A stretch of 64,000 bases of DNA from Alphaproteobacteria bacterium (lineage in GTDB: Bacteria > Myxococcota_A > UBA796 > CAJQPC01). The position numbers and the translations under genes are program-made. The notes below the pieces were generated by a model. That model had not been told where the DNA came from and did no database searches. It saw nothing but the letters and a program-made list of their open reading frames with translations. Below are positions 8,575 to 17,693 of this stretch, piece by piece. The stretch's first letter is position 1. Each line of letters starts with the position of its first letter. Where the stretch lies: positions 310,001 through 374,000 of the forward strand of contig JACKEV010000012.1 in assembly GCA_020632795.1 (NCBI GenBank), given 5' to 3'.

Positions 8575-10890
8575 TCAGAGCCCGGGCAGCCCGTACACCA
8601 GGTAGGCGATGTCGGCGTCGTAGGCGGGGGCCAGGATGTCGGTGTAGGTGTCGGCGTTGAGGTCGCCGGTGATGAGGAACTGGCCCAGGTCGCTGCTGCT
8701 GGACTCGCCCTCCAACGCCCAGTCCGCGTCCAGCACGCTGAAACTGCCGCTGACCGGCCCGTGGAACAGGTACACGATGCCCGCACCGCTGGTGCCGTTG
8801 GCGGTGTCGTACCCGTCCGCGCCCATCAGGAGGTCGCTGATGCCGTCGTTGTCCATGTCGGCGCCAGCCACGCCCTCACCCAGGTAGTCGCTGGCCTTCT
8901 CGCCGGTGATCTCCGCCTCGGCGGAGCTGCCGGCGTCGTTCGCCCCCGACCACCGCGCCGATCCACCCAGGAAGAGGTAGACCACGCCCACGCTGGAGCC
9001 GGCGCTGATGTCGAAGCCGTCAGCGCCAGCGAGGATGTCGTCGTACCCGTCGCCGTTGGCGTCGCCCGCCGAGGCGATGCCGTCGCCGAGGTAGTCCGAG
9101 CTGTGGCTCCCGTAGATCTGGGCGTCGAGGTCGGCGGTCGTGATGAGGAAGCCGCTGGGCAGCGCCATGCCGTAGCCGATCCACACCGAGCCGGAGGAGA
9201 GCCCGCCGCCGTCGTTGGAGGTGGCGCCGACCAGGAAGTCGTCGAAGCCGTCGCCGTCGATGTCGCCGGCCCCGGCGAGCCCACGGTAGTCGCCCAGGTA
9301 CTCGCTGACGGCTTCGCCCGCGATGATCAGGTGGGCGTGGGTGTCGGCGTCCATGGCCAGGCCGCTGTAGCGGGTGCTGCTGCCCGCGAACAGGTAGACC
9401 GCGCCGCCGCTGCTGTTGATGGCGTCCACGCTATCTCCACCGAAGCCGAAGTCATCGATGCCGTCGCCGTCCAGATCCCCCAGGATCCGGGCGCTCAGGC
9501 CAACGTAGTCCGAGCTGGTGTAGCCAGCCCAGGACGCCGCCCCCGCGTCGGACAGGAGGCTGCGCCCGGAGAAGCGCGCGCTGTCCCCGTAGATGAGGAA
9601 GACCTCGCCGCCGTTGGAGGCGCCGACGTCGGACTGGTAGGCGCTGATCAGCATGTCGTCGATGCCGTCGCCGTCGACGTCGCCGCCGCTGCCCATGATC
9701 TTGCCCGAGTAGTCCGAGCCGTTGTCACCCTCGAAGCCGGCGGCCTCCAGGTTGTTGATGTCGCCGCTGACGGTGAGCGGCCCGTAGAGGAGGTGGGTGA
9801 CCCCGGCGTAGGTGTCCCCGTTGGCGTTCTCCTGGTAGTAGGAGGAGATCAGCAGATCGTCGCTGCCGTCGCCGTCGACGTCGCCGATCGCGGCCTCGAA
9901 GCCGACCTGGTCGTCGGCGGTGCCGGAGAGGAGGACGTCGGCGTCCGAGCCGCTGATGTGGCCGTTCAGGCCGCACTCATTGGCGGTGCCGTCGCAGTCG
10001 TTGTCGATCCCGTCGGCGCAGACCTCGATCTCCCCGGGGTTGGCGCTGACCTCGGCGTCGTTGCAGTCCTCGTTGTTGTCGACGGTGCCGGAGGGGGCCG
10101 CGCAGGCCAGGGTGGAGGTGCCGTCGGCGTCGCCGTAGCCGTCGCCGTCGAGGTCGATGTACCACTCGGTGCCGGTGGAGAGGTCGACCCCGTCGTCGTC
10201 GTCGTCGAACAAGCCGTCGCAGTCGTTGTCAGCGCCGTCGCAGACCTCGTAGCCGTCGGGGTTCGTGGTGGCGTCGAGGTCGTCGCAGTCGCTGCTGTCG
10301 GCCACGTAGCCGTCGGGCTGCTCGCAGGACTGGGTGAAGTACTCGGGCGCGCCGTAGGTGTCGCGGTCGAAGTCCTGATACCAGATGGTCTCGGGGTTGA
10401 GGTCGGGGTCGTCGTCGTCGCAGTCGCCGCCCTCGGCGACGTAGCCGGCGGGGGCGCTGCACGCCTCGGCCGTGGCGTCGTCGGCGCCGTAGCCGTCGCT
10501 GTCGCTGTCGGCGTAGAAGGTGCTGAACGATGAGGGGTCGACGCTGTCGTCGTCCTCGTCCAGGAGGCCGTCGCAGTCGTTGTCAGCGCCGTCGCAGACC
10601 TCGTTCCCGTCGGGGTTGATGGTGTCGTCGAGGTCGTCGCAGTCGGTGGCCTCGTCGTAGAAGCCGGAGGGGGCGGTGCAGGCGTCGACGACGAGGTTGT
10701 CGCCAGCGTACCCGTCACCGTCGGCGTCCCCGTACCAGGCGGTGGCTGCGCCGACCGCGGGGTCGTCGTCGTCGCAGTCGTCGGTCACCAGGACGCCGTC
10801 GCCGTCGGCGTCCTCGGAGGCCGAGTCGTCGGCGTCCTTGTCGCCGCAGGCGATGAGCGCAAAGAGGGAGATCAAGGTGAGCTGGCGCAT
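8575..10890 (-). CDS. Lipoprotein with MopE-like Asp-rich repeats and FG-GAP propeller
   Basis: The 771-residue product has a lipobox (LFALIAC, Cys15) followed by an Asp-rich linker. Residues about 25-310 contain repeated D-x-D-x-DGYG and EVCDGADNDCDGLLDE-type units, as in MopE-like putative metal-binding regions of myxobacterial surface proteins. The C-terminal 450 residues carry FG-GAP/VCBS repeats (GDVDGDGSDDLLI, GDLDGDGIDDFGF, GDANGDGYDDILA), which form an integrin-alpha-like calcium-binding propeller. Outer-surface location and Ca2+ binding are family inferences. GGAGG lies close upstream of the ATG. It has the same architecture as the gene at 42719-44854. Confidence 0.8.
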   Translation of the reverse strand: MRQLTLISLFALIACGDKDADDSASEDADGDGVLVTDDCDDDDPAVGAATAWYGDADGDGYAGDNLVVDACTAPSGFYDEATDCDDLDDTINPDGNEVCDGADNDCDGLLDEDDDSVDPSSFSTFYADSDSDGYGADDATAEACSAPAGYVAEGGDCDDDDPDLNPETIWYQDFDRDTYGAPEYFTQSCEQPDGYVADSSDCDDLDATTNPDGYEVCDGADNDCDGLFDDDDDGVDLSTGTEWYIDLDGDGYGDADGTSTLACAAPSGTVDNNEDCNDAEVSANPGEIEVCADGIDNDCDGTANECGLNGHISGSDADVLLSGTADDQVGFEAAIGDVDGDGSDDLLISSYYQENANGDTYAGVTHLLYGPLTVSGDINNLEAAGFEGDNGSDYSGKIMGSGGDVDGDGIDDMLISAYQSDVGASNGGEVFLIYGDSARFSGRSLLSDAGAASWAGYTSSDYVGLSARILGDLDGDGIDDFGFGGDSVDAINSSGGAVYLFAGSSTRYSGLAMDADTHAHLIIAGEAVSEYLGDYRGLAGAGDIDGDGFDDFLVGATSNDGGGLSSGSVWIGYGMALPSGFLITTADLDAQIYGSHSSDYLGDGIASAGDANGDGYDDILAGADGFDISAGSSVGVVYLFLGGSARWSGANDAGSSAEAEITGEKASDYLGEGVAGADMDNDGISDLLMGADGYDTANGTSGAGIVYLFHGPVSGSFSVLDADWALEGESSSSDLGQFLITGDLNADTYTDILAPAYDADIAYLVYGLPGL

Positions 10891-10912
10891 GGGGTCCTCC
10901 TGTCAAGAAAGT

Positions 10913-10926
10913 GTTCATACCTGAAC
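10913..10926. promoter_or_regulatory. Inverted repeat GTTCA-N4-TGAAC (operator candidate)
   Basis: This is a perfect five-base inverted repeat around a four-base centre, 23 bases upstream of the FG-GAP lipoprotein start (minus strand) and 64 bases from the divergent J-domain gene. It could be a repressor site, but nothing identifies the regulator. It is short enough to be chance. Confidence 0.25.
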
Positions 10927-10989
10927 CTGTCCGCGTTACACAACCCCTTTCCCGGACCGTCTCCGTGACGGCTTCGTCATGTGAGACCC

Positions 10990-11763
10990 ATGCCCCCCAG
11001 TGACCGCGACCCCTACGCCATCCTGGGCGTCCGGAGAGGCGCCAGCCTGGAGGACATCAAGCGGGCGTACCGCAAGCTGGCGCGCGCGCACCACCCCGAC
11101 CTCAACCCCGGAGATCCCCAGGCCGCCGAGCGCTTCAAGGCCGTCCAGGAGGCCTGGGAGGCCCTCCGGGAGGGGGGAGCCCCGCCGCCTCGCCAGGCCC
11201 GCGGCCCCGATGACGACTGGCTCGACGCCTGCCTCTGGATGGCCGAGGCCCACCTGCGCGAGCTGCGGGTGCGGGCGCTGCCCCGCTACGTCCAGGCCTT
11301 CGGGGTCGGCCCTCGCCTGGCCCAGGCCCTCCAGACCGGCGCCGAGGTGGGCCTGGCAGAGGCCGCCCCCGACGTCTCGGCGGGGCGCTGGGCGCGTTGG
11401 CGCGCGCGGCGCCTCTTCTCGCGACTCTCCATTGAGGAGGACCTGCTGGCCTGGCCGGGGTCGTCCCCGGTGGGGCTGCGCTGGGAGAAGGGTCAGGCCA
11501 CCCTGCTCCTGCGCTCCCGCATGCTCTGGCGGGCGGGCGCGCGCGCGGACGACACTCTGCGGCCGATCGTCCGAAAGGTCGTGGAGCTGGGCATCTCAGG
11601 GGCCGTGCCGGTGATGCTGGGCCTGCCGGTGGTGCCCGCGGACCCGGCGTCCGCCGCCGCCGCCGAGTGGCCCTGGCGCCTCCGCCGCTGGGCGTGGCCG
11701 GTCATCTGGGCGGGGGTCGCCACGCTGGTGGTGGTGATGATGGCCTGGGCGCTCCGCCCCTGA
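10990..11763 (+). CDS. J-domain (DnaJ-like) membrane-tethered co-chaperone
   Basis: The 257-residue protein starts with a J domain (residues about 5-65) containing the HPD tripeptide at 35-37, which stimulates Hsp70 ATPase activity. There is no Gly/Phe region, zinc finger or DnaJ C-terminal substrate domain. Instead a middle region of unknown fold is followed by one hydrophobic helix at the extreme C terminus (WPVIWAGVATLVVVMMAW), so the J domain probably faces the cytoplasm from a tail anchor. The upstream in-frame GTG at 10981 is an alternative start. The stop is four bases from the convergent lipoprotein stop. Confidence 0.7.
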   Translation: MPPSDRDPYAILGVRRGASLEDIKRAYRKLARAHHPDLNPGDPQAAERFKAVQEAWEALREGGAPPPRQARGPDDDWLDACLWMAEAHLRELRVRALPRYVQAFGVGPRLAQALQTGAEVGLAEAAPDVSAGRWARWRARRLFSRLSIEEDLLAWPGSSPVGLRWEKGQATLLLRSRMLWRAGARADDTLRPIVRKVVELGISGAVPVMLGLPVVPADPASAAAAEWPWRLRRWAWPVIWAGVATLVVVMMAWALRP

Positions 11764-11767
11764 GTCA

Positions 11768-12451
11768 TCAGCGCAGGTTGAGGGTGAACTCGCCCGAATA
11801 GTCCACCACGATCCCGGACAGGTCGGTGGAGCCCGAGAAGCTGCCCGTCAGGCGGCTGGCGGTCACCGTGCCCGTCCAGGTGTCCGCCGCGAGCAGGCCC
11901 ACCTCGACGTCCCCGGACACCGCGCCGTTGTTGCCCAGCGTCCCCCCGATGACGATGTCCTGGGCCCCGAGGAAGCTGAAGAAGTCGATGTAGGTGCAGG
12001 TCCCGTCGCCCGAGACCTGGGGGGTGGCTCGGTCGGACACGTCGACGAACAGGTTGCCCTCGCAGGAGTCGCCGAACCCGAAGGCGTTGACCGTGACGGT
12101 GATGGGGCCGGAGTAGGTGCCACCCACGCAGCCATCCTCGGGGTTGACCGAGGCGTCCTCATCGTCGCAGTCCTCGGCGGCCGGGAAGCCGTCGCCGTCG
12201 AGGTCGTCGTCGGGGGTGCCGCTGTCGCAGTCGTTGTCGACGCCGTCGTAGGGGACCTCGTCAGCGGCGGGGTTGATGGTCTCGTCCTCGTCGTCGCAGT
12301 CCTGGGGCGGGTAGAAGCCGTCGCCGTCGCCGTCGACGGTGGGGTCGCCGACCACGCCGGTGTCATCGGTGACGGCGGCGTCGTCCTTGAACTGGAGGCA
12401 GCCGACCAGCAGAGAGAGGGCGGCGGCGGCGGTGAACAGGGGGGTGCGCAT
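11768..12451 (-). CDS. Small MopE-type lipoprotein
   Basis: The 227-residue product starts at ATG 12451 (GGAG six bases upstream) with a lipoprotein signal ending LLVGC. Residues about 30-110 hold two D-x-DGDGF/Y plus DCDDED/VDNDCD repeat units of the MopE-like type. The C-terminal half is a Gly/Thr/Ser-rich beta domain with two cysteines and no recognised homology. It is likely a surface-exposed calcium-binding lipoprotein. Confidence 0.65.
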   Translation of the reverse strand: MRTPLFTAAAALSLLVGCLQFKDDAAVTDDTGVVGDPTVDGDGDGFYPPQDCDDEDETINPAADEVPYDGVDNDCDSGTPDDDLDGDGFPAAEDCDDEDASVNPEDGCVGGTYSGPITVTVNAFGFGDSCEGNLFVDVSDRATPQVSGDGTCTYIDFFSFLGAQDIVIGGTLGNNGAVSGDVEVGLLAADTWTGTVTASRLTGSFSGSTDLSGIVVDYSGEFTLNLR

Positions 12452-12480
12452 GGGGATCTCCAACATCGGCGCAAAGGTAA

Positions 12481-12496
12481 CCCGCCGATCGGCGGG
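12481..12496. promoter_or_regulatory. Perfect 16-bp palindrome between divergent genes
   Basis: CCCGCCGATCGGCGGG lies in the 66-base gap between the divergent lipoprotein (start 12451) and TauE/SafE gene (start 12518). Its central position suits a dimeric repressor site for either or both genes. It could also be a chance GC palindrome. Confidence 0.3.
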
Positions 12497-12517
12497 GCAG
12501 GGGATAGAAGAGGCCCG

Positions 12518-13258
12518 ATGGAGCTGGCCTACGCCGCAGCCGTGGTCTTCTGCGCCCAGGTCGTGCTGGGGGTCACCGGGTTCGGTCAGAATCTGGTCGC
12601 GATCCCGCTGCTGCTGGCCATCTGGTCCCCGCCGGAGGCGATGTTCGCCGCAGTCTGCCTGAGCACGCTCGCCGCCTGGACGCTGCTGCTCCGGGTCTGG
12701 CCGCTGGTCATGGTGCCGCTGATGGTGGCCATCCTGGTGCCGATGTTCCTGGGCCAGCACCTGGGGAGCGAGCTGCTGCTCGCGCTGCCCGACGGGGTGA
12801 TCCGGCGGGTGTTCGGGGGGCTGGTGTTCCTGTTCGCCCTCGACGCGCTGCTCTGGCCGGTCAAGCGCGGGCGGGGAGAGTGGACCGCGCTGCCCGAGGC
12901 GCCGGGCCTCACCCTGCTGGTCGGGGGCGCCGTGGGCGCGGTCTCCGGGCTGATGTCCGGGCTCTCCGGGATGGGCGGGCCGCCGCTTGTGGTCTTCCTG
13001 CGGCGCGGGTTCACCGACGCGGTCGTGCGCGCCCAGCTCGTCACCATCACCGCGGTGGCCGGGACCTCGCTCGCGTTGATGCTCCTGGCCAAGGGGGCCG
13101 CCGACCCGGCCACGGCCTGGCGCGTGGTCATCCTGCTCCCCCCCATGTTCCTGGGTGTGAAGCTCGGGGAGCGCCTGTCCGGGCGGCTGTCCCGGGAGCG
13201 CTTCGGCCGCGCGGTGGGCGCGCTGCTGCTGCTCGCCGGCCTGAAGCTGATGGTGTAG
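12518..13258 (+). CDS. TauE/SafE family sulfite/sulfonate-exporter-like permease (copy 1)
   Basis: The 246-residue integral membrane protein has about eight hydrophobic segments in two pseudo-repeats. Each opens with a family-type motif: GVTGFGQN near residue 18 and SGLSGMGGPP near residue 148. The TauE/SafE family includes sulfite, sulfoacetate and taurine-related exporters; substrate cannot be told here. It lies immediately upstream of a paralogue (13268-14011), which suggests a tandem duplication that may work as a heteromer. AGAAGAGG precedes the ATG. Confidence 0.8.
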   Translation: MELAYAAAVVFCAQVVLGVTGFGQNLVAIPLLLAIWSPPEAMFAAVCLSTLAAWTLLLRVWPLVMVPLMVAILVPMFLGQHLGSELLLALPDGVIRRVFGGLVFLFALDALLWPVKRGRGEWTALPEAPGLTLLVGGAVGAVSGLMSGLSGMGGPPLVVFLRRGFTDAVVRAQLVTITAVAGTSLALMLLAKGAADPATAWRVVILLPPMFLGVKLGERLSGRLSRERFGRAVGALLLLAGLKLMV

Positions 13259-13267
13259 TACCGGAGG

Positions 13268-14011
13268 ATGGAGATCGCCGTCGCCGCCGTCGCTGTGTTC
13301 CTCGGGCAGTTCGTGCGCGGCGTGACCGGCTTCGGCCACAACATGGTGGCCATCCCGATCATGCTGCTGGTGTGGCCTGCCCGCGAGGCCCTGTTCGTGG
13401 CGAGCTGCGTGGCGGTCATCGCCGGCTTCGTGCTGCTGCCCGAGGTGGGGCGGTCGCTCCGCGTGGCCCTGATGATCGGCATCCTGGCGCCTCTGGTCGC
13501 GGGGCAGCTCGTGGGCTCCGAGCTGCTGTTCATGCTGCCCGAGGACCGGGTGCGGCAGGTCCTGGGTGTGGTCATCGGCGCGCTCTCGGTGGACATGATC
13601 CTGCGCCCGGTGAAGCGGGGCCAGGGGGAGCTGGAGGATCTGCCGCCGAACCCGGGCCGCCTGCTGGCGCTGGGGGGCGTGGCCGGCCTCGTCGGCGGGG
13701 TGATGGGCGGGCTCACCGGGATGGACGGCCCGCCCATCGTCCTCTTCCTGCGGCGGTTCTTCCGGGACCACTTCATGCGGGCCCAGCTCGTGGCGATCTT
13801 CGAGATCAGCGCCATCACCCTGGCGGTGATGCTGTGGGCCCGGGGCGGGGCGCCGCCGGACGCGGCGATGACGGTGCTCTGGCTGCTGCCCCCGCTGGCC
13901 CTGGGCGCGAAGGTGGGGGAGGCGGTGGCCGGCCGGCTGTCCCGGGAGCGCTTCGGCCGGGTGGTGGGGGCGATGCTCCTGTTCGCCGCGATGACCCTGA
14001 TCCGGAGGTGA
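13268..14011 (+). CDS. TauE/SafE family permease (copy 2, tandem paralogue)
   Basis: The 247-residue protein aligns end to end with the previous one: GVTGFGHN near residue 18, GGLTGMDGPP in the second half, and the same C-terminal RLSRERFGR segment. The genes are nine bases apart. GGAGG abuts the ATG with no spacer, which is poor for initiation, so translation may depend on coupling to the upstream gene. The next gene starts two bases after this stop, so three genes probably form one operon. Confidence 0.8.
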   Translation: MEIAVAAVAVFLGQFVRGVTGFGHNMVAIPIMLLVWPAREALFVASCVAVIAGFVLLPEVGRSLRVALMIGILAPLVAGQLVGSELLFMLPEDRVRQVLGVVIGALSVDMILRPVKRGQGELEDLPPNPGRLLALGGVAGLVGGVMGGLTGMDGPPIVLFLRRFFRDHFMRAQLVAIFEISAITLAVMLWARGGAPPDAAMTVLWLLPPLALGAKVGEAVAGRLSRERFGRVVGAMLLFAAMTLIRR

Positions 14012-14013
14012 CG

Positions 14014-14646
14014 ATGCGACTGGCCCACACCCGCGCCTTCGAGGTCCTGCGGGACCCCAGCCCCGAGGATCCCTGGCGCGTCCTGTTCAGCGGCTGCCTG
14101 GCCGGCTGGCGCTGCGGGGTGGACGGCACCACCAACGGGGTCTACCCGAACATCGTGGCGCTGCTGGCTCTGCCCACCGTGCAGGTCATCGCCTTCTGCC
14201 CCGAACAACACACCATGGGCACCCCGCGCACCACCCCGGACCTGCACGGCGGCGACGGCTTCGACGTGCTGGACGGCGAGGCCCGGGTGCGCGACGAGCG
14301 CGGCGTGGACCTGACCGAGGCGATGATCGAGGGTGCCCGCGCCATGGTCGCCCACGCCCTGGCCGAGCGCGCCGAGCTCGCGATCCTCATGGACATGAGC
14401 GGGGCTTGCGGCAGCCAGGTCATCTCCGATGGATGCCGCTTCGACGCGGAGCGCCGCTATCAGCGCGGCGTGGGGGTGGCGACCGCGGCGCTGCTGCGCG
14501 CCGGGGTGCCGGTGGTCAGCCAGCGGGACCACTTCACCCTGGGGGCGCTCCGGGCCCGGCTGGAGCCCGGGTATGAGCCCCCGAACGGCGCGCTGGACCA
14601 CCACGAGACCGACTGGGTGCGGGGGTACTTCGCGGACAGGTCATGA
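14014..14646 (+). CDS. DUF523 / TudS-like desulfurase family protein
   Basis: The 210-residue protein has the three conserved cysteine motifs of the DUF523 family: SGCLAG (C28), FCPE (C62) and SGACGS (C132). A characterised member, thiouracil desulfurase TudS, uses three such cysteines to hold a [4Fe-4S] cluster that takes sulfur from the substrate. I infer an iron-sulfur enzyme in sulfur removal or transfer. Its position directly behind two putative sulfur-anion exporters fits a pathway in which released sulfur is exported. GGAGG overlaps the previous stop, so translation is coupled. Substrate unknown. Confidence 0.65.
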   Translation: MRLAHTRAFEVLRDPSPEDPWRVLFSGCLAGWRCGVDGTTNGVYPNIVALLALPTVQVIAFCPEQHTMGTPRTTPDLHGGDGFDVLDGEARVRDERGVDLTEAMIEGARAMVAHALAERAELAILMDMSGACGSQVISDGCRFDAERRYQRGVGVATAALLRAGVPVVSQRDHFTLGALRARLEPGYEPPNGALDHHETDWVRGYFADRS

Positions 14647-14701
14647 CTCCGTCACATGACACCGGGACTCTGGCCGGGCATGGTGTTCCTGAGGAGGCCC
14701 G

Positions 14702-15361
14702 GTGGCGATCGAGGTGCGGTTCGGTGTGTTCAAGGATCCGTGGAGCGCGACGACGCACTTCGTGGGGTTCCTGGGGGCGTTGGTCGGGTGCGGCGCCATC
14801 CTGATGGCCGGGTGGGCGGATCCGGTCCGCCTGGTGGCTGGGGCCATCTACGGCGTCGCCCTGGTGGTCCTGTTCCTGGCGTCGAGCCTCTACCACTTCT
14901 TCGACTTCGGGCCCCGGGCCAACCACTGGCTGCGCCGGGTCGACCACGCCGCGATCTTCGTCTTCATCGCGGCCTGCTACGTGCCCATCTCCGCGCTGCT
15001 GCTCGATGGCGCCTGGCAGCTCGTGCTGTTGACCGGCATCTCGGCGCTGGGCGTGGGGGGTGCCCTCTACAAGCTCATCTGGTTCCACGCCCCGATGTGG
15101 GTGGAGATGACCGGCTACCTGGGCCTGGGCTGGCTGGGGGTGCTGCTCACCCCGGCGATCCTGGCCGGAGCGGGCGGGGCCAGCGTGGTGCTCATGGCCG
15201 GCGGCGGCCTGGCCTACACCCTCGGCGCGGTCGTCTTCATCCTGGAGCGCCCCGACCCCTGGCCGAAGATCTTCGGCCACCACGAGATCTGGCACCTCTT
15301 CGTGCTGGCCGGGGCCACGGCGCACTACTTCATGCTGTACGGGGTGGTGTCGACGGCCTGA
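14702..15361 (+). CDS. Hemolysin III / PAQR family membrane protein
   Basis: The 219-residue protein has seven predicted membrane helices and the family's conserved polar motifs: SSLYHFF near residue 61, RRVDHAAIF near residue 77 and HHEIWHLFVLAG near the C terminus. The conserved Ser, Asp and His residues form a zinc site in PAQR/adiponectin-receptor-type hydrolases. Bacterial members (YqfA/Hly-III) affect membrane lipid balance, and the hemolysin label is historical. GTG 14702 has an excellent GAGGAGG Shine-Dalgarno. Its stop directly abuts the stop of the convergent kinase gene. Confidence 0.85.
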   Translation: MAIEVRFGVFKDPWSATTHFVGFLGALVGCGAILMAGWADPVRLVAGAIYGVALVVLFLASSLYHFFDFGPRANHWLRRVDHAAIFVFIAACYVPISALLLDGAWQLVLLTGISALGVGGALYKLIWFHAPMWVEMTGYLGLGWLGVLLTPAILAGAGGASVVLMAGGGLAYTLGAVVFILERPDPWPKIFGHHEIWHLFVLAGATAHYFMLYGVVSTA

Positions 15362-17686
15362 TCAGGGGCCCAGCAGCCGGCAGCTCGCGCTGCTCTCGCT
15401 GCACCACAGCGTGACCACCTGGTTCGCCGCGACGTCGAAGGAGAGCGCGTCCTTGACCTCGGGGTTGTCGCCGAAGCGCCAGGTCACCCGGTAGTGTCCG
15501 ACCGGCACGACCCCCGCCTTGCGGGACGCGCCGTCGGCGCCCACCAGCCGCAGGCTGTCGACCTGGCCGGTGATGACGACGTTGCCGGTGGCGGCCGGCG
15601 GGGGCGTGGCGACGTCGCGACCCCAGGGGTCCACCGGCGCGGAGGACAGCGCGTCGTCTGTCGATGAGGCCGATCCTGTCGAGGTTTCGGAAGGGGGCGG
15701 TGCGGAGACGGGGGGTTCGGTCGGGGGCGGCTCGGGGGCCACGACCGGGGCGCTGGCGGCTTCGGGGGGGGGCGCGGTGACCGGCTCGGGGGGTGGGGCG
15801 CGGACCGGGTCGTCGATCGGCGCGCGGGTCGGCTCCTCGGTTGGCGCCGGGGCGGCGGGCTCGGGCGGCGCCACGTCCGCCACCGCCGGCTCCGCAGGCT
15901 CGGGCGCTGTCGGCTCCGCGTCCGTCGACGCCGCCCCCACAGGCTCCGGCTCCACCGGGGGCTCCGCAGGTTCGGCAGCCTCCGGCTCGGCCGGCGCGGT
16001 CACCAGCGGGTCGTCCAGCCGCTCCTCGGGCGGGCCGAATGCGCTCCACCCCCAGGCCGCGGCCAGCCCCAGGACCACCACCGCCGCGCCGATCGCCAGC
16101 CAGGGCCGGGAGCGCCGGGGGGGCCAGTCGACCTCGGCGGCCGGCTCATCGAAGATGGGGGCGTTCCGGATGCCGGACAGGCTGAACTCGGGCTCGGCCC
16201 GCAGCGCGTCGCCGTGCAGCGGCAGCGGGGACGGCTCGGGGGGGGCCAGCTCCGCGGCGGGCGGTCGGGGCGCGACCTCGGCGGGCGGGGGCGGCGCAGC
16301 GACCTCGGCGGGGGGCGGAGGCTCCTCCTCGGCGAGCGCCGCCGGCTCCTCCGCAGCGAGCGCCGCCGGCTGGAGGTCCGAGAGGTCCGCGTCGAGCACG
16401 GTCTCGTCCAGCTCGGAGTTGCCGAAAGCGCCGTCCATCACCGTCTCGTCCAGCGAGGGGTCGGGGCGCGCCGGGCGCTGCGGCACCAGCTCCTTGAACG
16501 TGACGTCCTGGACGGTCTCGTCGAGGTCGGGCTCGGCGCGCGCGAGGCGGGGCGGCTCCGGCGCCTCCAGCGCCAGCGGGTCGACGATGGGGGGCGGGGG
16601 GAACAAGGGAGGCGCGGGCGCCTCCACGTCGTCGACCTCGGCCACCAGGATGGGCGTGTCCAGGAAGTCCTGTGACCCCCAGCCCGCCGAGATGATCTCC
16701 TCGCCCATCAGGCGGTCGAGGTCGATGGTCTCGGAGCTGTTGGGCTCGGTGGGGAGCGCCCCCCGGGCCACCTGCACCGCCTGGGGGGCCCACTCGTTGA
16801 GCCACTCGCCCGGCGCGGTGACCAGCACCTCGCGCAGCCGGCTGGCCAGCACCGCGGCGGTGGGGCGCTCCTCAGGCTCATAGGCCAGCGCGTCGCGCAG
16901 CAGCGCCCGCAGCGGCTCGTCCAGGGTGTCCGGCAGAGCGGCGAAGGCGTCGTGGAGCTGCATGCCGTAGGGGCCCTCCCCCAGCAGCACCCGCCCGAGC
17001 CGGCGCCCGGACAGCGCCTCATAGAGCATCACCCCCAGGCCCCAGACGTCGGAGGCCGCGCGGTCGTCGCCGTCGTAGCGCTCCGGGGAGACGTAGCCCG
17101 GGGAGCCGAAGTGGAAGGCCCGCGTGTCGGCCTCCCGGGCGGCGAAGCGGGCGCGGGCCACCCCGAAGTCGAGCACCTTCACCTCGCCGCCGGGCCCCAC
17201 CATGATGTTCGCCGGCTTGATGTCCCGGTGGATGATGCGCAGCAGCTCGCCGGTGTCGGGGTGGCGGGCGTTGTGGGCGGCGGCCAGCGCCAGGGCGACC
17301 TCGCGGGCCAGCTCGACCGCGGCCCGAATGGGCATCGGCCCGTCAACCAGGAGCTTGGAGAGGTCCTGGCCCTCGACGTACTCCATCACGACCGCCCAGC
17401 GGCCGTCGATCCGCACCAGATCGTCCACCCCGACGATCGCGCGGTGGCGCAGCAGCGCCAGGATCCGGGCCTCGTCGCGCAGGCGACCGGCGAGCTGGGG
17501 ATCCTGCTGGGCGACCTCGCTCAGGATCTTGATGGCCACGGACTTCCGGAAGCCGGCCTCGCCGATGAGATCGGCGCGCCACACCTCTCCGAAGCCGCCG
17601 CTGCCGACGCGCTCCACCATGAGGTAACGCCCCTGGCGCGCCGCGCCGCTGCGGCTTGACTCCGGACCCGGCCCTGTTGTGCTCAT
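15362..17686 (-). CDS. Transmembrane Ser/Thr protein kinase (Hanks type)
   Basis: The 774-residue protein has an N-terminal kinase domain (residues about 21-290) with the Gly loop (GSGGFGEVW), K53, HRDIKPAN (D155, N160) and DFG (D173), all consistent with activity. A long Pro/Glu-rich linker holds three LDETV repeats, whose threonines are plausible phospho-sites for FHA-domain recognition. A transmembrane helix lies at about residues 527-549, followed by a Pro/Ala-rich region and a small beta domain of PEGA type (VPVGHYRVTWRFGDN). The C terminus is therefore periplasmic. There is no Shine-Dalgarno upstream; a TACAAT box seven bases before the ATG suggests leaderless initiation. It is divergent from the LuxR-type regulator. 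Confidence 0.85.
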   Translation of the reverse strand: MSTTGPGPESSRSGAARQGRYLMVERVGSGGFGEVWRADLIGEAGFRKSVAIKILSEVAQQDPQLAGRLRDEARILALLRHRAIVGVDDLVRIDGRWAVVMEYVEGQDLSKLLVDGPMPIRAAVELAREVALALAAAHNARHPDTGELLRIIHRDIKPANIMVGPGGEVKVLDFGVARARFAAREADTRAFHFGSPGYVSPERYDGDDRAASDVWGLGVMLYEALSGRRLGRVLLGEGPYGMQLHDAFAALPDTLDEPLRALLRDALAYEPEERPTAAVLASRLREVLVTAPGEWLNEWAPQAVQVARGALPTEPNSSETIDLDRLMGEEIISAGWGSQDFLDTPILVAEVDDVEAPAPPLFPPPPIVDPLALEAPEPPRLARAEPDLDETVQDVTFKELVPQRPARPDPSLDETVMDGAFGNSELDETVLDADLSDLQPAALAAEEPAALAEEEPPPPAEVAAPPPPAEVAPRPPAAELAPPEPSPLPLHGDALRAEPEFSLSGIRNAPIFDEPAAEVDWPPRRSRPWLAIGAAVVVLGLAAAWGWSAFGPPEERLDDPLVTAPAEPEAAEPAEPPVEPEPVGAASTDAEPTAPEPAEPAVADVAPPEPAAPAPTEEPTRAPIDDPVRAPPPEPVTAPPPEAASAPVVAPEPPPTEPPVSAPPPSETSTGSASSTDDALSSAPVDPWGRDVATPPPAATGNVVITGQVDSLRLVGADGASRKAGVVPVGHYRVTWRFGDNPEVKDALSFDVAANQVVTLWCSESSASCRLLGP

Positions 17687-17693
17687 TGTTCAA

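Noticed and set aside
9960..10850. Dense GTCGTC/CGTCGCC repeats that look like a tandem or CRISPR-like array
   Set aside because: They encode regularly spaced Asp-rich MopE-type protein repeats; there are no unique spacers of constant length and no cas genes.
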